From Euglena gracilis (taxonomy: Eukaryota > Euglenida > Euglenophyceae > Euglenales): a DNA stretch of 64,000 nt. The stretch lies in assembly GCA_039621445.1 (NCBI GenBank), contig CP154956.1:27224667-27288666 (forward strand), in the 5' to 3' direction. Positions 43,336 to 54,184 of this stretch are shown here, in pieces. The translations under genes were made by a program, and so were the position numbers. Each line of letters begins with the position of its first letter. Within the stretch, counting starts at the first letter, position 1. The notes beneath the pieces are model-generated. The model was not told the DNA's origin. It did no database searches and saw only the letters and a list, made by a program, of their open reading frames with translations.

Positions 43336-44172
43336 CCAGGCGCGAAAGCGCAGTAAGGGCCCCCGAGGATCCCTGTCTTCCTGGAGTTCGCGTTCTTCAC
43401 GATCTGCGCATTCGCAGCGGTCGGGATACCGATCGGGTGATGGTAGACCGCGTTCCCTGTCTCCCCACCGCAATAGCGGACGTGGTTTCATACCGCGTGG
43501 TCGGTCCCCCTGCCCACCCCACCCGCAATCGGGATGCGAATCGTGATTCTTCGCGATCTCGGTCGCGAAGTGGATCATCCTCTTTGCGATCCGATCGCGG
43601 TCGAGCGGATACCCGCTCCCCGCGTCGCTGTCGCTATGATGCCAAAAGGCAATCGCAACCGTTGTTCCCTTTGTGGTGTCTAAAGACCACCATTCATACA
43701 AGTGCCCCCGTTCCTGTTCTCCCCGCCCTAGCCATGGTCGTCGCGTTTCCAGTCGCGGTTCTGCCAAAAGGCAGCGGGTAGGTTTAAAAATATCCTGTAT
43801 CGAGGGAAAAAACCTGGTTTCAGGCAGGGAGGGGGATGAGAGCACCGAGGATGAGCTGGCGGAAGACAGGAATGCGATTCGCGCGATACGCGCAATTTAT
43901 TCTAGGAAGTCCACCATAGGCCAAAAGGCCGACTCCGATAAGGAGTAGGGGAGCCCGAGGTCTGAGGGCACGGACCTCTGGGTTGATGAACAGATGGAGG
44001 TAGGAACTGATCACCCCTGCCCCCCCTGCCCATCGGTCTGTTTTGGTCGGTACCCGGAAAATTTTCGGGTCCCCCACTCCCCGCGCCAAATTTTTGCTTG
44101 GAATATTGAGCAAAGTAAGCAAAGGGTCATGGAACAGTTAGCGCGATAACAATTTTACACCGACCCTTCGTT

Positions 44173-44529
44173 TTGCGTACCCTCCATGGAACTTTTGGTC
44201 CAAGCGAAAATCAAAACTCAATATTTTTGTGCACAAGCCAAAATTTTAGTCGCCACATGGTGTCAAATCCCCTTTCTTTTCCGCAAAGGACTTATACCCA
44301 CCCCCTCTTGGTTCATGCCAAAAATCCCATCAAAATTATGACTGCAGACAACAGCCCCATGTGCGGTGGTGACTCGGGATGCATTTTGGACATAGTCCTC
44401 CCCATTATCCCGAAGCACCACACACCCCCCCCACAATTCCAAAATTTTCTGGGTACTTGGGCATTCGAGGCCAGTATCGCCGGTTCTGATGTCATACTGG
44501 GTTTTCCATTCCTACGGCAACACCGATAG
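44173..44529 (+). pseudogene. Outer element retropepsin-like segment
   Basis: The frame ends in SIAGSDVILGFPFLRQH, which fits the G-x-D-x-I-L-G-x-x-x-L motif at the C-terminal end of retropepsins. TADNSPMCGGDSGCI would be the flap region. The catalytic D-S/T-G was not found in frame upstream, so the enzyme is probably broken or frameshifted. Confidence 0.5.
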
Positions 44530-45024
44530 GTGGTGGGTTGTCCTTCGCACGGTTTGCGCACTACCACCCGCACACACAGCACACCCCAAACTTGTTCCCT
44601 GGTACGTCACCCAGGACGTCCCCCCGCATTTCCGCAACGTTTTCCACAACCGAAGACACCGTTTCCTACCCTAGGGGTAAAGAGAAAGCTGCCCCCCTAC
44701 CCACCGCACTTTTACCGCTCGTTTCCAATGCGGTAGGGAAAGCCAGTAGCTTGACCCCGCACGTTTCGCTGGGTTCCCAGGCGAAAGCCCAAAGGCCTGA
44801 AGTAATTACGGTTTCGAGTAGCCGTCCAGCTGCACAACTTTTTCGTTTTCCACCAGGTGTGTCGATTACAGACACCCCTGTACACCCCCCAGCAGCTACC
44901 CCAACCGACACCAACTTATGCACTGACACCCACACAAACGCGCACCACATGCACCAACCCTCCTACCAATGCGCTCACTGTCGGAGAATCTCCGTTTACC
45001 ATGATTTTGATTGTGGATGTCTAG

Positions 45025-45984
45025 TTGAATCTTCCAAACTCATCCGATTGGATCCCGCAACCGGGAATTTTTCTCCACCTACACCCGGTAGTGGTACCTA
45101 TTGTACTTGGTAATAGTACAACCGGTACGGATTTAATAGATAACCAAAAGGTACAGAGCCTTGGTACAATGGGTGATACACTCAACAATACACGTAGTAG
45201 TTGTTCACATCCCACACTTACACTTGGAAGTTTTTCGCACTTCGCGAATGTGAATCAAGCAGTACAGCGCAAAGGCATAGCCTCCCTTTTAGGATTTGTG
45301 CATAGCGCTCCCCATGCGCCTATGGCGCTCTCCAACACCCCCGCGCATATTGCGCTTGCCGCACATAGTGCGAATCCCGCGCATATCACGCATTCCGCGC
45401 TATCGCGCATCACCGATGACTGGGTATATGCCCAACCCACCCATGCCCCCCCTGGGTCGAGTCCTATGGACATGTGTGTGGATGATTCACAATTCCGTTG
45501 TTCTGTGTTACAGCGTGTTCCCCCCCTTCAGGATGTTGAGCAGATCTGCAAGTACACCAAGGATACCTGGAATGCTTTTCAGTTTGGTCAATATCGAATT
45601 TTGAAACATTGGTTTTCAAAAAACGCCGATATGGCGGATTCCTTTGATTTGACCTTAGAAATTGATCCGTTCTCTTCCAACGCGCATTCGCGATTACCGC
45701 GACGTTGGTCGCAACAGTCTAATGCTTTTGATAAGTTTTGGGGAAACACTATCCTATGGGTGCATCCCCCCTTAAAACTTATCCCGCTTGTTGTAAATAA
45801 GATTTTTCAGGATCAAGCGCGATGCGCATTACTTGTTCCTGTGAATCCCGAAGCAGAGTGGTTTCAAAGTTTATGTCACATTTTATTGGTGGGACCTACC
45901 AAACGATGTTCCTCTATTCGAGGATTTTCGTGGAGTGGTATTACTACCTTTTTAAGAAATCTTTTTTCGCGTTTGTTTCTTTGA
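45025..45984 (+). CDS. Outer element Dam/DIRS-like domain upstream of RT
   Basis: 319 codons. Around 45,655-45,890 the frame reads EIDPFSSNAHSRLPRRWSQQ, then SNAFDKFWGNTILWVHPPLK, then ALLVPVNPEAEWFQSL. The order D-x-F-S-x-x-N/S-x-P-R, D-x-F, LW-x-x-PP, PV-P-x-x-x-WF fits the methyltransferase-like domain of DIRS elements (compare 25,125-25,345 and 56,110-56,270 here). In this Ty3-type element it sits before the RT. Upstream codons hold short Ala/His/Pro-rich repeats. Confidence 0.6.
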   Translation: MNLPNSSDWIPQPGIFLHLHPVVVPIVLGNSTTGTDLIDNQKVQSLGTMGDTLNNTRSSCSHPTLTLGSFSHFANVNQAVQRKGIASLLGFVHSAPHAPMALSNTPAHIALAAHSANPAHITHSALSRITDDWVYAQPTHAPPGSSPMDMCVDDSQFRCSVLQRVPPLQDVEQICKYTKDTWNAFQFGQYRILKHWFSKNADMADSFDLTLEIDPFSSNAHSRLPRRWSQQSNAFDKFWGNTILWVHPPLKLIPLVVNKIFQDQARCALLVPVNPEAEWFQSLCHILLVGPTKRCSSIRGFSWSGITTFLRNLFSRLFL

Positions 45985-46142
45985 TGCTTTCAATGTCTCT
46001 CAGTCTCCACCCCTGAGTGTTAGCGTGTTGGATCATACCGACCATGTGGGAGCCGATACGGCTTTTGTCCATAATGCCGATAGGCATCACCGTTCTGCCC
46101 ACCCTATGGTTGATATGACCCATAAACAGGTTTCCGCTGTCA

Positions 46143-46905
46143 TTGAAAGTGCAGGACAGCACCCCAATTCAGCAGAATTTTGTACGTGCATCAGTCGGTA
46201 ACTTTTCTGGCGTTTTGGAGAATCCTGTTTACGCTTGCGATATAGATCCCGCTATTCGCGGACCTTTTGGAGTTTGTAAAATTGAGCTTAAGGAAGGCGC
46301 AAAGCCAATGCATCGTAAATTTTTCCGTTGTTCAGGAGAAAGAGAGATGGCTCTCAATGAAATGATTGAAAAGCTCATAGAGCAGAAGTGGATCATCCCT
46401 TCCAAAAGTGAATGGACCTCCCAAGCTTTTGTGGTCCCTAAGCCCCCAGACCCATCAGGTCAGAAAAAGTGGCGGCTGGTACTGGAATATCGGTACTTAA
46501 ATTCGCAAACTAAGGACGAACCATTCCCGCTACCTCTAATAGAGGACCTTATCACAAAACAAGCGGATAACCACTTGTGGTCAATTTTCGACCTGGAGGA
46601 TGGTTTCCACCAAATGTATCTGGATCCCGATTCGCAAGCCTATACGGCTTTTGTAACATCCAGAGGTGTTTACCAATGGACGGTTTTACCAATGGGTGTT
46701 AAGAATGGACCAGCAATGTTTCAGCACATGATCTAATGGGTCTTACGGGATATACCGTTTGCGCTGGTGTACATTGATGACGTTTTGGTTGGTACTCCCC
46801 CTCCTTCAGCGAATACACACGAGAATATTCTCGACATTCACTATCGTGATGTTCGCGCGGTATTAGCCGCATTTCTCAAAGCATAGACTTTTTGTCAAAG
46901 GAGCC
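46143..46905 (+). pseudogene. Outer element Ty3-like reverse transcriptase, one stop and one frameshift
   Basis: The palm and fingers are clear: KKWRLVLEYRYLNSQTKDEP, HLWSIFDLEDGFHQMYLDPD, VYQWTVLPMGVKNGPAMFQH. A TAA at 46,734-46,736 follows, in the same frame as LVYIDDVLVG, the intact catalytic YIDD. A frame change near 46,880 leads into MHLFRETIKFCGHIL. The enzyme copies element RNA to DNA in Ty3-type elements. The fold is complete apart from these two lesions, so decay is recent. Confidence 0.85.
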
Positions 46906-46908
46906 AAA

Positions 46909-47660
46909 ATGCACTTATTTCGCGAAACGATAAAATTTTGCGGTCACATTCTTAATAATGTCCAACGCCGAGCGGCGCCTAGCAAACTAGAGGCCATTAA
47001 GAAATGGACACCTGAGGTCATCAAGACCATCACCCATTTGAAAGGATTTTTGGGATTAGCCGAATACTACGCGATTTACATGAAAGGTTTCGCGAAAATC
47101 GCGGTACCTCTAACGAGGCAGCTCAAAAATCGCGCACCCGAAAATACAAAAATCAAATGGGACGCAGATATGCGTGAAGCTCTAGAGAGCATTAAAAAGC
47201 AAATGCTTGACAATGTCGTGCTCGACATCGCGGATCCCTACAAGCCTCATGTGCTAGAAGTCGATAGCAGCGATTATGCTGTAGGCGGTGTTCTAAGCCA
47301 GCATAACGCGGCTAACGAATTACGCCCTGTAGCATTTTTCAGGAGAAAACTACAAGGTGAAGGTGGCAAGGGCCAAGTAAAATGGAGTATCCGTGAGAAG
47401 GAAACGTACGCAATCGTACTTATTTTGCAAAAAGTCCGTAGTTGGGTCGCCAGTTCCTTGGTGCAAATACTAGTGTTGACTGACCATGAGAGTCTTCAAC
47501 ACTGGTATACCGAGGATCTGAACAAAGCTGTGTCTTCTGTAGGCCGAAGATGCCGATGGCATGAATTTTTGAGCCAATTCAACCTAGTGGTTGTATATAC
47601 CCCTGGCCATACGCAGAAAGTAGCAGACCCGCTCAGTCGAGCACCCTGGCATTACCCCGG
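46909..47660 (+). CDS. Outer element RT thumb/RNase H
   Basis: FKHIL-equivalent FCGHILNN, then FLGLAEYYAIYMKGFAKIA (the usual FLG-x-x-x-YYR motif), WDADMREALESIK, VLEVDSSDYAVGGVLSQ (RNase H first Asp), REKETYAIVLIL (Glu), VLTDHESLQHW (Asp) and VADPLSRAPW (last Asp). All four RNase H acidic positions are visible. In Ty3-type elements an integrase normally follows, but here the frame runs straight into the Pro/Ala-rich region. Confidence 0.85.
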
Positions 47661-50050
47661 TAACCCGGATGAAGGTGATGCTCTCCCTCCCTACCCCCCA
47701 CACGCCTATGCGGCGGCCACACCAGCCCAAGGGGCGCCCGCGTATGCGGTGTATCAACCCCCTCCAGCCGCTTATGCGACTCAGGCACAAATGCCACCCC
47801 CCCCCTCAAATAGTTCAGGCACAAATGCCATACCCCTCTCAGTCACTTATGTCAGCCCCCTCTCAGGCACAAATGCCGCCCCCCTCTCAGGCGCAACCGC
47901 CACCAGACGCTCATGCGGCCCCCGTGCTAATGGGTGCTGCATATGCGGCACAGCCTCAACAGGCATATCAAGTTCCAATGGAACAACCACACCCTCAGCA
48001 GGTACACAAAGTTCCAATGGAACAACAACAGTATGCGAGGCAGGAACAGGCACCTCCAATGGAGCAGGCGCATTACGCCGTTCCTGGTCCCTCACCTCCC
48101 ATCCTGTATACACCACAGTGCGCTATGACACAACAACCCCAATCTCAACCCGTACAGGGTAGCCCGCATCAGGTACACGCCGTACAGGCGATGCCCCCTC
48201 CTTCTGCTCAACCTGGTCGGGAACCTGCGTCTCAGGCCGCGGTCAGCAGCAGTAGTATATCCGCTTATGCGATCCCTGCGGCGCATGAGACGCCCCAGCC
48301 GGCACCAACAGTGCCATATCCCGCATTCACCTCAGATTTGGTGAATCTCGCAGAGAAAACTCTGCGGACTGCGCTGCGCGTTAGCGCACTCGAAAGAGCA
48401 GACACCTCCTTACAAGTGATGTGGGATACCCACTGTCGTCAGATTTTGGGCCTGGCCAATGAGCCTATTGCACAATGGTGAGCTTGTGGCCAAACTCTGA
48501 TGACAGGGAAAGTGTACTTCATGCCTGGGGAATATCCCCCTGATGTCAGCATGCGTAAACTGGGTATCCAGGTACCGCCGATGCCGCGGATTCGTCATCA
48601 CACAGGTGCATCCACCGAATACATGCGGGAGCATAGCCCCCCAGTGGCGGAAAGCGAGGCGGGAGATATCCCAGCACCAATGGTGCAGCCATCGCGATTT
48701 TTTCGCGACACCCAGTCCCCTCCTCGTATGCCAAGACCACCACCACCCGAATATCGGGAACACCAAATGCAATATGCGTATCAGCCAACGACGCAACCGT
48801 CAACGGCACTACCACCATTTCCATTTTCAGCACATCTGGTAGCTGGAAGTCAGCTGCCCCCACAACGGGACCAGCCGGTGGCTCAGGAGCCTGGATCCTG
48901 GGCTGAGGATGTGGAGCAGGCTGAGGCCGAAGGCCGTATGGCTCTGGAAGAGGATGTACCAACAGTACCTGAACCCCTTCCAGAACCCCGCTTCACATCA
49001 CCTCAGCAAGCCATCCAGTACTACCAATCCCTGGAACAGCTCCAGGGCCCACAGTCTGCAGAACGCAGATATGCGCCACAGCCGTACAGGCCGGCAGACC
49101 TAGGGAAACGGGGTAGACCAGAATCATCATCCCCAATGGGGAGAGCAAAACCCCCGGCCCCAGCCCCAGCCAGACAGGCTACCGCTGCACAGCAACGTCG
49201 GGCATCGGGTGGCCAACAGGCCGCAACCCCTCCCGTACCCGTGCAGTTTGCCGTGCCGGCCAAGCCAGCGCCAATGGCGCAACCCCTCGGACTGGTGCCA
49301 GCAAAACCAGCGGAGCCGGCAGCTGCAGCAGGGCCAACCGCGCCACAGCCTGTAGCAGCGCCAATGGCGCCACAGCCTGTAACAGCACCACTGGCAGCAT
49401 CCCAGGAGACACCAGTACCTCCAGGCCAACAGGCCGCAACCGAGGTACTGCCTGTTCCTGAACCCACTCAGCAACAGCGCGAACAAGCCGAACTGGCCCA
49501 AAGAGTCCATAGGGCAGAAATCGAGCATGAAGCTGCGGAGCGTGCACGAGTACAGAAAATTGTGGACGATCCTCGCGAACGTGTACGCAACCCCACCTAC
49601 ATCGATCCGCCTAGACGCGAACCCCTCCCTGACAGTAACCCACTGCTATTGGCGGATATGCAGGATCAACCTGCAGCATACCCAGCACCCAAAATGGCTT
49701 ATGCCCCACAGGAATTGCTTGGACGAACAAGCGATATGAATCCTGCATTTTTGGGCCCCCGTTTTGCATCCAATCTCAGTCCTCATGCTTGGAAACAAGC
49801 TAGAGAAGAGATTGCCCGATTAGAAGCCCGATCGGGCAAGGGTAAAGCCAAAAGTGCTCCAAAACGAGTACCTACGACAGGCCAAAGAGGTCAAGGCAAA
49901 GGCCAGAAAGGCCAATATCGGAACGTCTATGAAGACGACATGGAAGCTCTATTCGAGCACATCCAGAGAATTCATGACCTCTCATTCGAGGCCATGCGGA
50001 AGTTCCAAAATGAACTTTACCTTCCAATACTGTCGCCTCCCCCGTCGTGA
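47661..50050 (+). CDS. Outer element Pro/Ala/Gln-rich extension after RNase H
   Basis: After a frame change near 47,810, one frame (2) is open to 50,050 except for a TGA at 48,480-48,482 (QW stop AC). It has tandem PSQAQMPPP-like and VPMEQ-type repeats, then helical parts (LVNLAEKTLRTALRVSALER), then QPVAAPMAPQPVTAPLAASQ-like tracts and a Lys/Gly-rich GKGQKGQYRN stretch. There is no His-Cys zinc domain and no D,D-35-E pattern. The composition suggests an intrinsically disordered or structural protein. Function unknown. Confidence 0.6.
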
Positions 50051-50083
50051 CTGTGACCAGACAGCTCTATTTGGAGCGAAATC

Positions 50084-52636
50084 GTGATTTCCACCATGAT
50101 GGAACTTTATATGCCTTTGAGGGCAATGCCATCCTCGGTCCGAAAATTGGACAATCTGCTGGGATTCTGGCACGTTTGGTTCTGGGCGGGATACCCCACC
50201 CAAAATTTCGGCAGGTTCCTGAACTCCTGTGGTTATCCTTACCTGGATTGCGGTCGAGAAGACCGATATAAGACAGGTAAAGACCTGCTGCGGCAGTTAT
50301 TCGACTGCATTCGTAGTGTAGGCCCAAAAGGCCTGGAGTGGGAGTTTTACCCACTACCTGAAAATATCGCCAAATTGGCGGGAAACATGTTCTGCAGCAA
50401 CCTGCAAGTCTTTTACTACTGGCAATATGCCTATCACTTTGAAGTGGTCGATATTGACCTCCGCTTCCCCCAGACGTATTTCGTCCGTTGGTCTCACTGC
50501 TACGAAAAGTTTGCAGTGCACTTCTGGGGATTCGGAGTACGCAGTACTCAACCACAGGACAAGGAAGGCCAACAGGCCAATGTCCCGCAGGCAGCGCCAA
50601 AGCGCATTATGCTTCTGCAACTTTGCAGAAATCCAAAGCATGTTCACCAAAGGTCGAATGGGCGACGCAACCACCGTCAACTCCTGCTGTATGTGCAGCA
50701 GTTCTGGTTCAGGGCTTGGACCTGCCAGGTCATGGAGATATATTATTATCTCAATCCGATAAGGAAATTCCCCCGGACTATGTCCCCATCAGGCCCCGTT
50801 TCGAAAAGGAAAGCATTGACGATTATGTCAAACGCCGATTCGGCGATACGCTCGACAGAGCATTGTTTCCAAGGCGGCAGAATCAATGAACAGGGCATGG
50901 CCCTACCCCTCTTGCGCTTCAACCACAGGATGGTTGAAGAGGAACGGAAGCCATGGGACATTTTCCGATTACGGAAAATACATGTGCCAAAGGCACAACG
51001 CCCAAAGCCGCAGACGGCTCCTGAGGTTCCGTCATCGGAATCCTCAACCCAGCCGCAAGCGGCAGCATCAGACACAGCTCAGCCGCAACCGGCAACGCCA
51101 GTCCCCCAGGGGATTCCTGGTGAGACACCACCACCCGTCTTCGGGCGTGGTCGGCGTTATCTGGAACAGCAGAACCTTTTGTCCCTAAGGGACATCAGGA
51201 CAGTCAATCTTCTGTTTGCTACTTCTTCTCCCCAGCCCGCTAAAGCAGCACCCAGCAGCGCGACAGCGCAAACAGGAACTATGCCTACCGCTATAGCGGA
51301 ACAGCCAGTAGCCCCTGCCGCTTCACCAGAAACGGTGGAGGGCAGTGAAGAGAGCGATGGAGAGAGCGGTGAAGACTGCATGGAAGGCATGGAAGAAATA
51401 TGCGCTGATGAACCTCAGCACCCAGCTCTCCCCCCAGCCCCAATGGGCTCCAGAACACCCCTACCGCCTGACGGAGATGTAAGCTCAGAAACCGAATCTC
51501 CTACATCTGAGGCCGAACGGCCAGCGGTACCTCTGGTTCCACCCCTCTCCTTACCTGCAGTGCAAACGGCACCAACCTCGACAGAACCTGTCACATCACC
51601 AACAATACCTACAGGTGTTTTAGGTGGTGTGCTACAGGGTCTGACCGCGGCGATGTCCGCAGTATCGGCAGTGCTGACCCCTCGCGGGTCACCTGCCGCA
51701 CCCCCACCAGAAACCCAACGGATTCCTGCTGCTGATAGCAGCTCAGCGGCTGTACAGGCTGCGGTCACAACTACAATGGAGTTGGATGTCCCAGCAGCTA
51801 AACCAGCTGCACCAACACCGCCAACGGCGGAAATGCAACCACGTCCTGCCAAACCGGTAGCTTCGGCACCGCCAACGGCGGAAAGACCACTGCCTCCGGC
51901 AGATCCTAGGGAAGAACACCGATATGGCAGGAACAAAAAGTCCAAGGCTAAACCCCCAGCCGAAGGCTGCAAGCCCGCTGAAAGGCGGCGGGATGATGAG
52001 CCACCACCTCCTGGTGGAGATGGCTCTGGCGCAGGCCATAGGCCCACTATACCAATGGCCAGCTATGTGGCTGCAACCTCTGAAGGCGCTAAGCGCAAAC
52101 CCACAATCAGATCGATAAGAACAAATGTCCCTCATGAGGCCAATGAGCCATTTTGGACCGAGGACGTGTTGTTCAGAGTAGACCCCCTCCAAACTCGCCA
52201 GGCTAGGATCAATATGATCCGTAATAGCAGTGACCCCTGGCAGAACAAGTGGATTAAGCCCTTGTTCCACCGGGATCAACCTGGTATTTTCACAACCAGC
52301 CACACTTGGCGTTTTTGGAACGCGAAATCCCCAAGGGTATTTGCCCAATATTTTGGAGGAAATTTCGTCCTGGATTTCCAGGAAAATGATCCACTATTGT
52401 GGTTATGTACAGCATGCCATAGGCTACGAAACGACATGCCCGCAGTGCATATCTGCACACGCAACCCGGACAGCATAAGCTTCCACCATGACGCATATGT
52501 GCGCAATTGCGCAGGCGACTGCCTATTTGCATGGTCCAATATGGACAATTTCCGCTGGACGGAAAATGATTATGACAAGGACATACGTGTCCGTTGCATC
52601 AGGCAGATTTCTGGTTACCTGCCACTGGCGGTATGA
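50084..52636 (+). CDS. Outer element 850-codon ORF of unknown function
   Basis: This is the longest open frame in the window, in the same frame as the preceding ORF and separated from it by two TGAs. The N-terminal 150 residues are rich in aromatics and Cys (DLLRQLFDCIRSVGPKGLEW, YFVRWSHCYEKFAVHFWGFG). The middle (about 310-650) is Pro/Ala/Thr/Ser-rich with acidic runs. The last 150 residues are folded-looking (WRFWNAKSPRVFAQYFGGNF, LCTACHRLRNDMPAVHICTR). No transmembrane, integrase or envelope motif was recognised. Being in phase over 2.5 kb argues for recent selection. Confidence 0.6.
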   Translation: MISTMMELYMPLRAMPSSVRKLDNLLGFWHVWFWAGYPTQNFGRFLNSCGYPYLDCGREDRYKTGKDLLRQLFDCIRSVGPKGLEWEFYPLPENIAKLAGNMFCSNLQVFYYWQYAYHFEVVDIDLRFPQTYFVRWSHCYEKFAVHFWGFGVRSTQPQDKEGQQANVPQAAPKRIMLLQLCRNPKHVHQRSNGRRNHRQLLLYVQQFWFRAWTCQVMEIYYYLNPIRKFPRTMSPSGPVSKRKALTIMSNADSAIRSTEHCFQGGRINEQGMALPLLRFNHRMVEEERKPWDIFRLRKIHVPKAQRPKPQTAPEVPSSESSTQPQAAASDTAQPQPATPVPQGIPGETPPPVFGRGRRYLEQQNLLSLRDIRTVNLLFATSSPQPAKAAPSSATAQTGTMPTAIAEQPVAPAASPETVEGSEESDGESGEDCMEGMEEICADEPQHPALPPAPMGSRTPLPPDGDVSSETESPTSEAERPAVPLVPPLSLPAVQTAPTSTEPVTSPTIPTGVLGGVLQGLTAAMSAVSAVLTPRGSPAAPPPETQRIPAADSSSAAVQAAVTTTMELDVPAAKPAAPTPPTAEMQPRPAKPVASAPPTAERPLPPADPREEHRYGRNKKSKAKPPAEGCKPAERRRDDEPPPPGGDGSGAGHRPTIPMASYVAATSEGAKRKPTIRSIRTNVPHEANEPFWTEDVLFRVDPLQTRQARINMIRNSSDPWQNKWIKPLFHRDQPGIFTTSHTWRFWNAKSPRVFAQYFGGNFVLDFQENDPLLWLCTACHRLRNDMPAVHICTRNPDSISFHHDAYVRNCAGDCLFAWSNMDNFRWTENDYDKDIRVRCIRQISGYLPLAV

Positions 52637-53355
52637 CTAGAGTCATACCAGAAAATGAAGACCATCTGGTCAAATTCAAGCAGGACTATAAGTCCCAGAT
52701 CAATTTCTACCATTTAAAGAAATTTAAAGCTGTACACAGCTACCGCACAGGCGGAATCGCCAAAAATTTTCATCTTGACAGCGCAGCTGTCCGACTCGTA
52801 GTCAAGTCAGCAGGCAAGGCCAAAGTGCCATATATTTTTCAAGACTCCGATTGGGATAGGGTGATATACCCACTTTTTCAGGCACAAACCTTGCCAAACC
52901 GATCAGGTTTTACATTTTTTTTGCCTGAATACCCCCCTGAGGCCTATAAAATGGAATTTACCGATTGGGTAAGAGAAATATTAAGGCCATTCAACATCCG
53001 ATCGCGAGTCGCAAATTGGCATTGCAAGGCAGATCCTGCCGTTTACCCGGGGATACCCCCACAGGTTCAATGCAACCACCCCCGCCTGAATTTTTGGATC
53101 TGGCCGGCAGTGTTGCCACTTTGCTTCTGGGATAACCTCCAGAATTTTCTGCACCGAGAAGCCAACAGGCTCGGCGTACGATTACCCGATGGGTACACGC
53201 AAACCTGGGAATCGCCCGACTATGATGTCGATGAGCCTGAAAGGCAACTTGTAAATTTCGAACCTCCGACACTGCAGATAGTGGAAACTCCTGAAGGAGA
53301 TTACGTTCGGGAGATCAGACCACCGACTCCCAGGAAATGGCCATCTGTGCCATAG
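52594..53355 (+). CDS. Outer element 3'-most ORF, probably frameshift continuation, unknown
   Basis: 253 codons overlapping the previous ORF by 43 bp in another frame. GGMTRVIPENEDHLVKFKQD, VKSAGKAKVPYIFQDSDWDR and FTDWVREILRPFNIRSRVAN look like a globular domain. It may be the continuation of the 850-codon protein through a frameshift near 52,610, or a separate overlapping ORF. It ends about 830 bp before the 3' LTR. No family was recognised. Confidence 0.5.
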   Translation: MHQADFWLPATGGMTRVIPENEDHLVKFKQDYKSQINFYHLKKFKAVHSYRTGGIAKNFHLDSAAVRLVVKSAGKAKVPYIFQDSDWDRVIYPLFQAQTLPNRSGFTFFLPEYPPEAYKMEFTDWVREILRPFNIRSRVANWHCKADPAVYPGIPPQVQCNHPRLNFWIWPAVLPLCFWDNLQNFLHREANRLGVRLPDGYTQTWESPDYDVDEPERQLVNFEPPTLQIVETPEGDYVREIRPPTPRKWPSVP

Positions 53356-54174
53356 ATATCCCAGGCCTACAGGCCACAGGTCCATGGATCCTGTTTTGAC
53401 CTTACCATCAGGCCTATAGGCCCTGTATTCGGTATCCATCCAAGTCACAGCTGCCATTTTGTATTTTTACTAGCATATGGTCCCCCTCTCTTCTGTGCTA
53501 CCTCCCGTCTACAGAGGTATAAGCCTCTGGGGATACCCCATCGACAACATCGTGTCCGCGCCGCGCTACGAAGTCTTCCCCAGCGGTATATGCCGCCAGT
53601 AAAAAGACGCACAGCGCACAGCGCGAACACCGTAATAATAGTTCCCAACTTGTCGCTTTTCGGCCATAAGGCCCCATAAGACTGCCAGACAGCAAAACTT
53701 CTGTCTAAGGTCTTTTGACCAGCCCCCCACTCCTCTCTCCTTTACCCCCCTGGGCAAAAAATCGCTGTCGGCGGCAGTTGGTTTTGTAAATAGGTCTTTC
53801 TCCATGGTCTGATATGACTGGCCAGGTGCCCCCTCCTTCCACACCCTACACTTCAATCTTTTCCGATTATGGAATGAGACCTCCCCGCGTGTCATAGACA
53901 CACCCCAAACCGGGTGGATGGGACTTTCTGGAATGAAAACCTTCCAGCCCGACTTGCCAATGGGCTCTTCCACTTCCACCCCTTTGCCGCAATAAGTAGG
54001 CACCGCATAAGCGGTTAACCACTTTTGCGCGTTATTGTGTTATTTCTCACATTCCTTCCCACACCCCTGGTGACAGGAGAACCAAAAGCCGCATACGGCT
54101 CTGTGACAGGTCCCCGTCCCCAGGACTGTGTCCGGCATTCCGACTGGTCCAGAAGGGAAATCGGGCATAGCCTT
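53356..54174 (+). other. Outer element 3' UTR-like region
   Basis: No ORF in sense orientation. It is matched by the inner element at 30,175-29,511, so it belongs to the family and not to an insertion. It contains several short stem-loops such as AGGCCTATAGGCC (about 53,411) and GCAGTCTTATGGGGCCTTATGGCC-type words. Confidence 0.6.
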
Positions 54175-54184
54175 GGGAGGGGGA
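54175..54184 (+). promoter_or_regulatory. Polypurine tract GGGAGGGGGA
   Basis: Purine run immediately before the 3' LTR, the plus-strand primer site in LTR elements. The inner element has the same tract at its own 3' LTR (complement at 29,501-29,510). Confidence 0.75.

Noticed and set aside
49021-49547. Minus-strand ORFs of 120-150 codons under the Pro/Ala-rich region
   Set aside because: Gly/Ala/Cys-rich shadows of repetitive sense codons; no independent motif.
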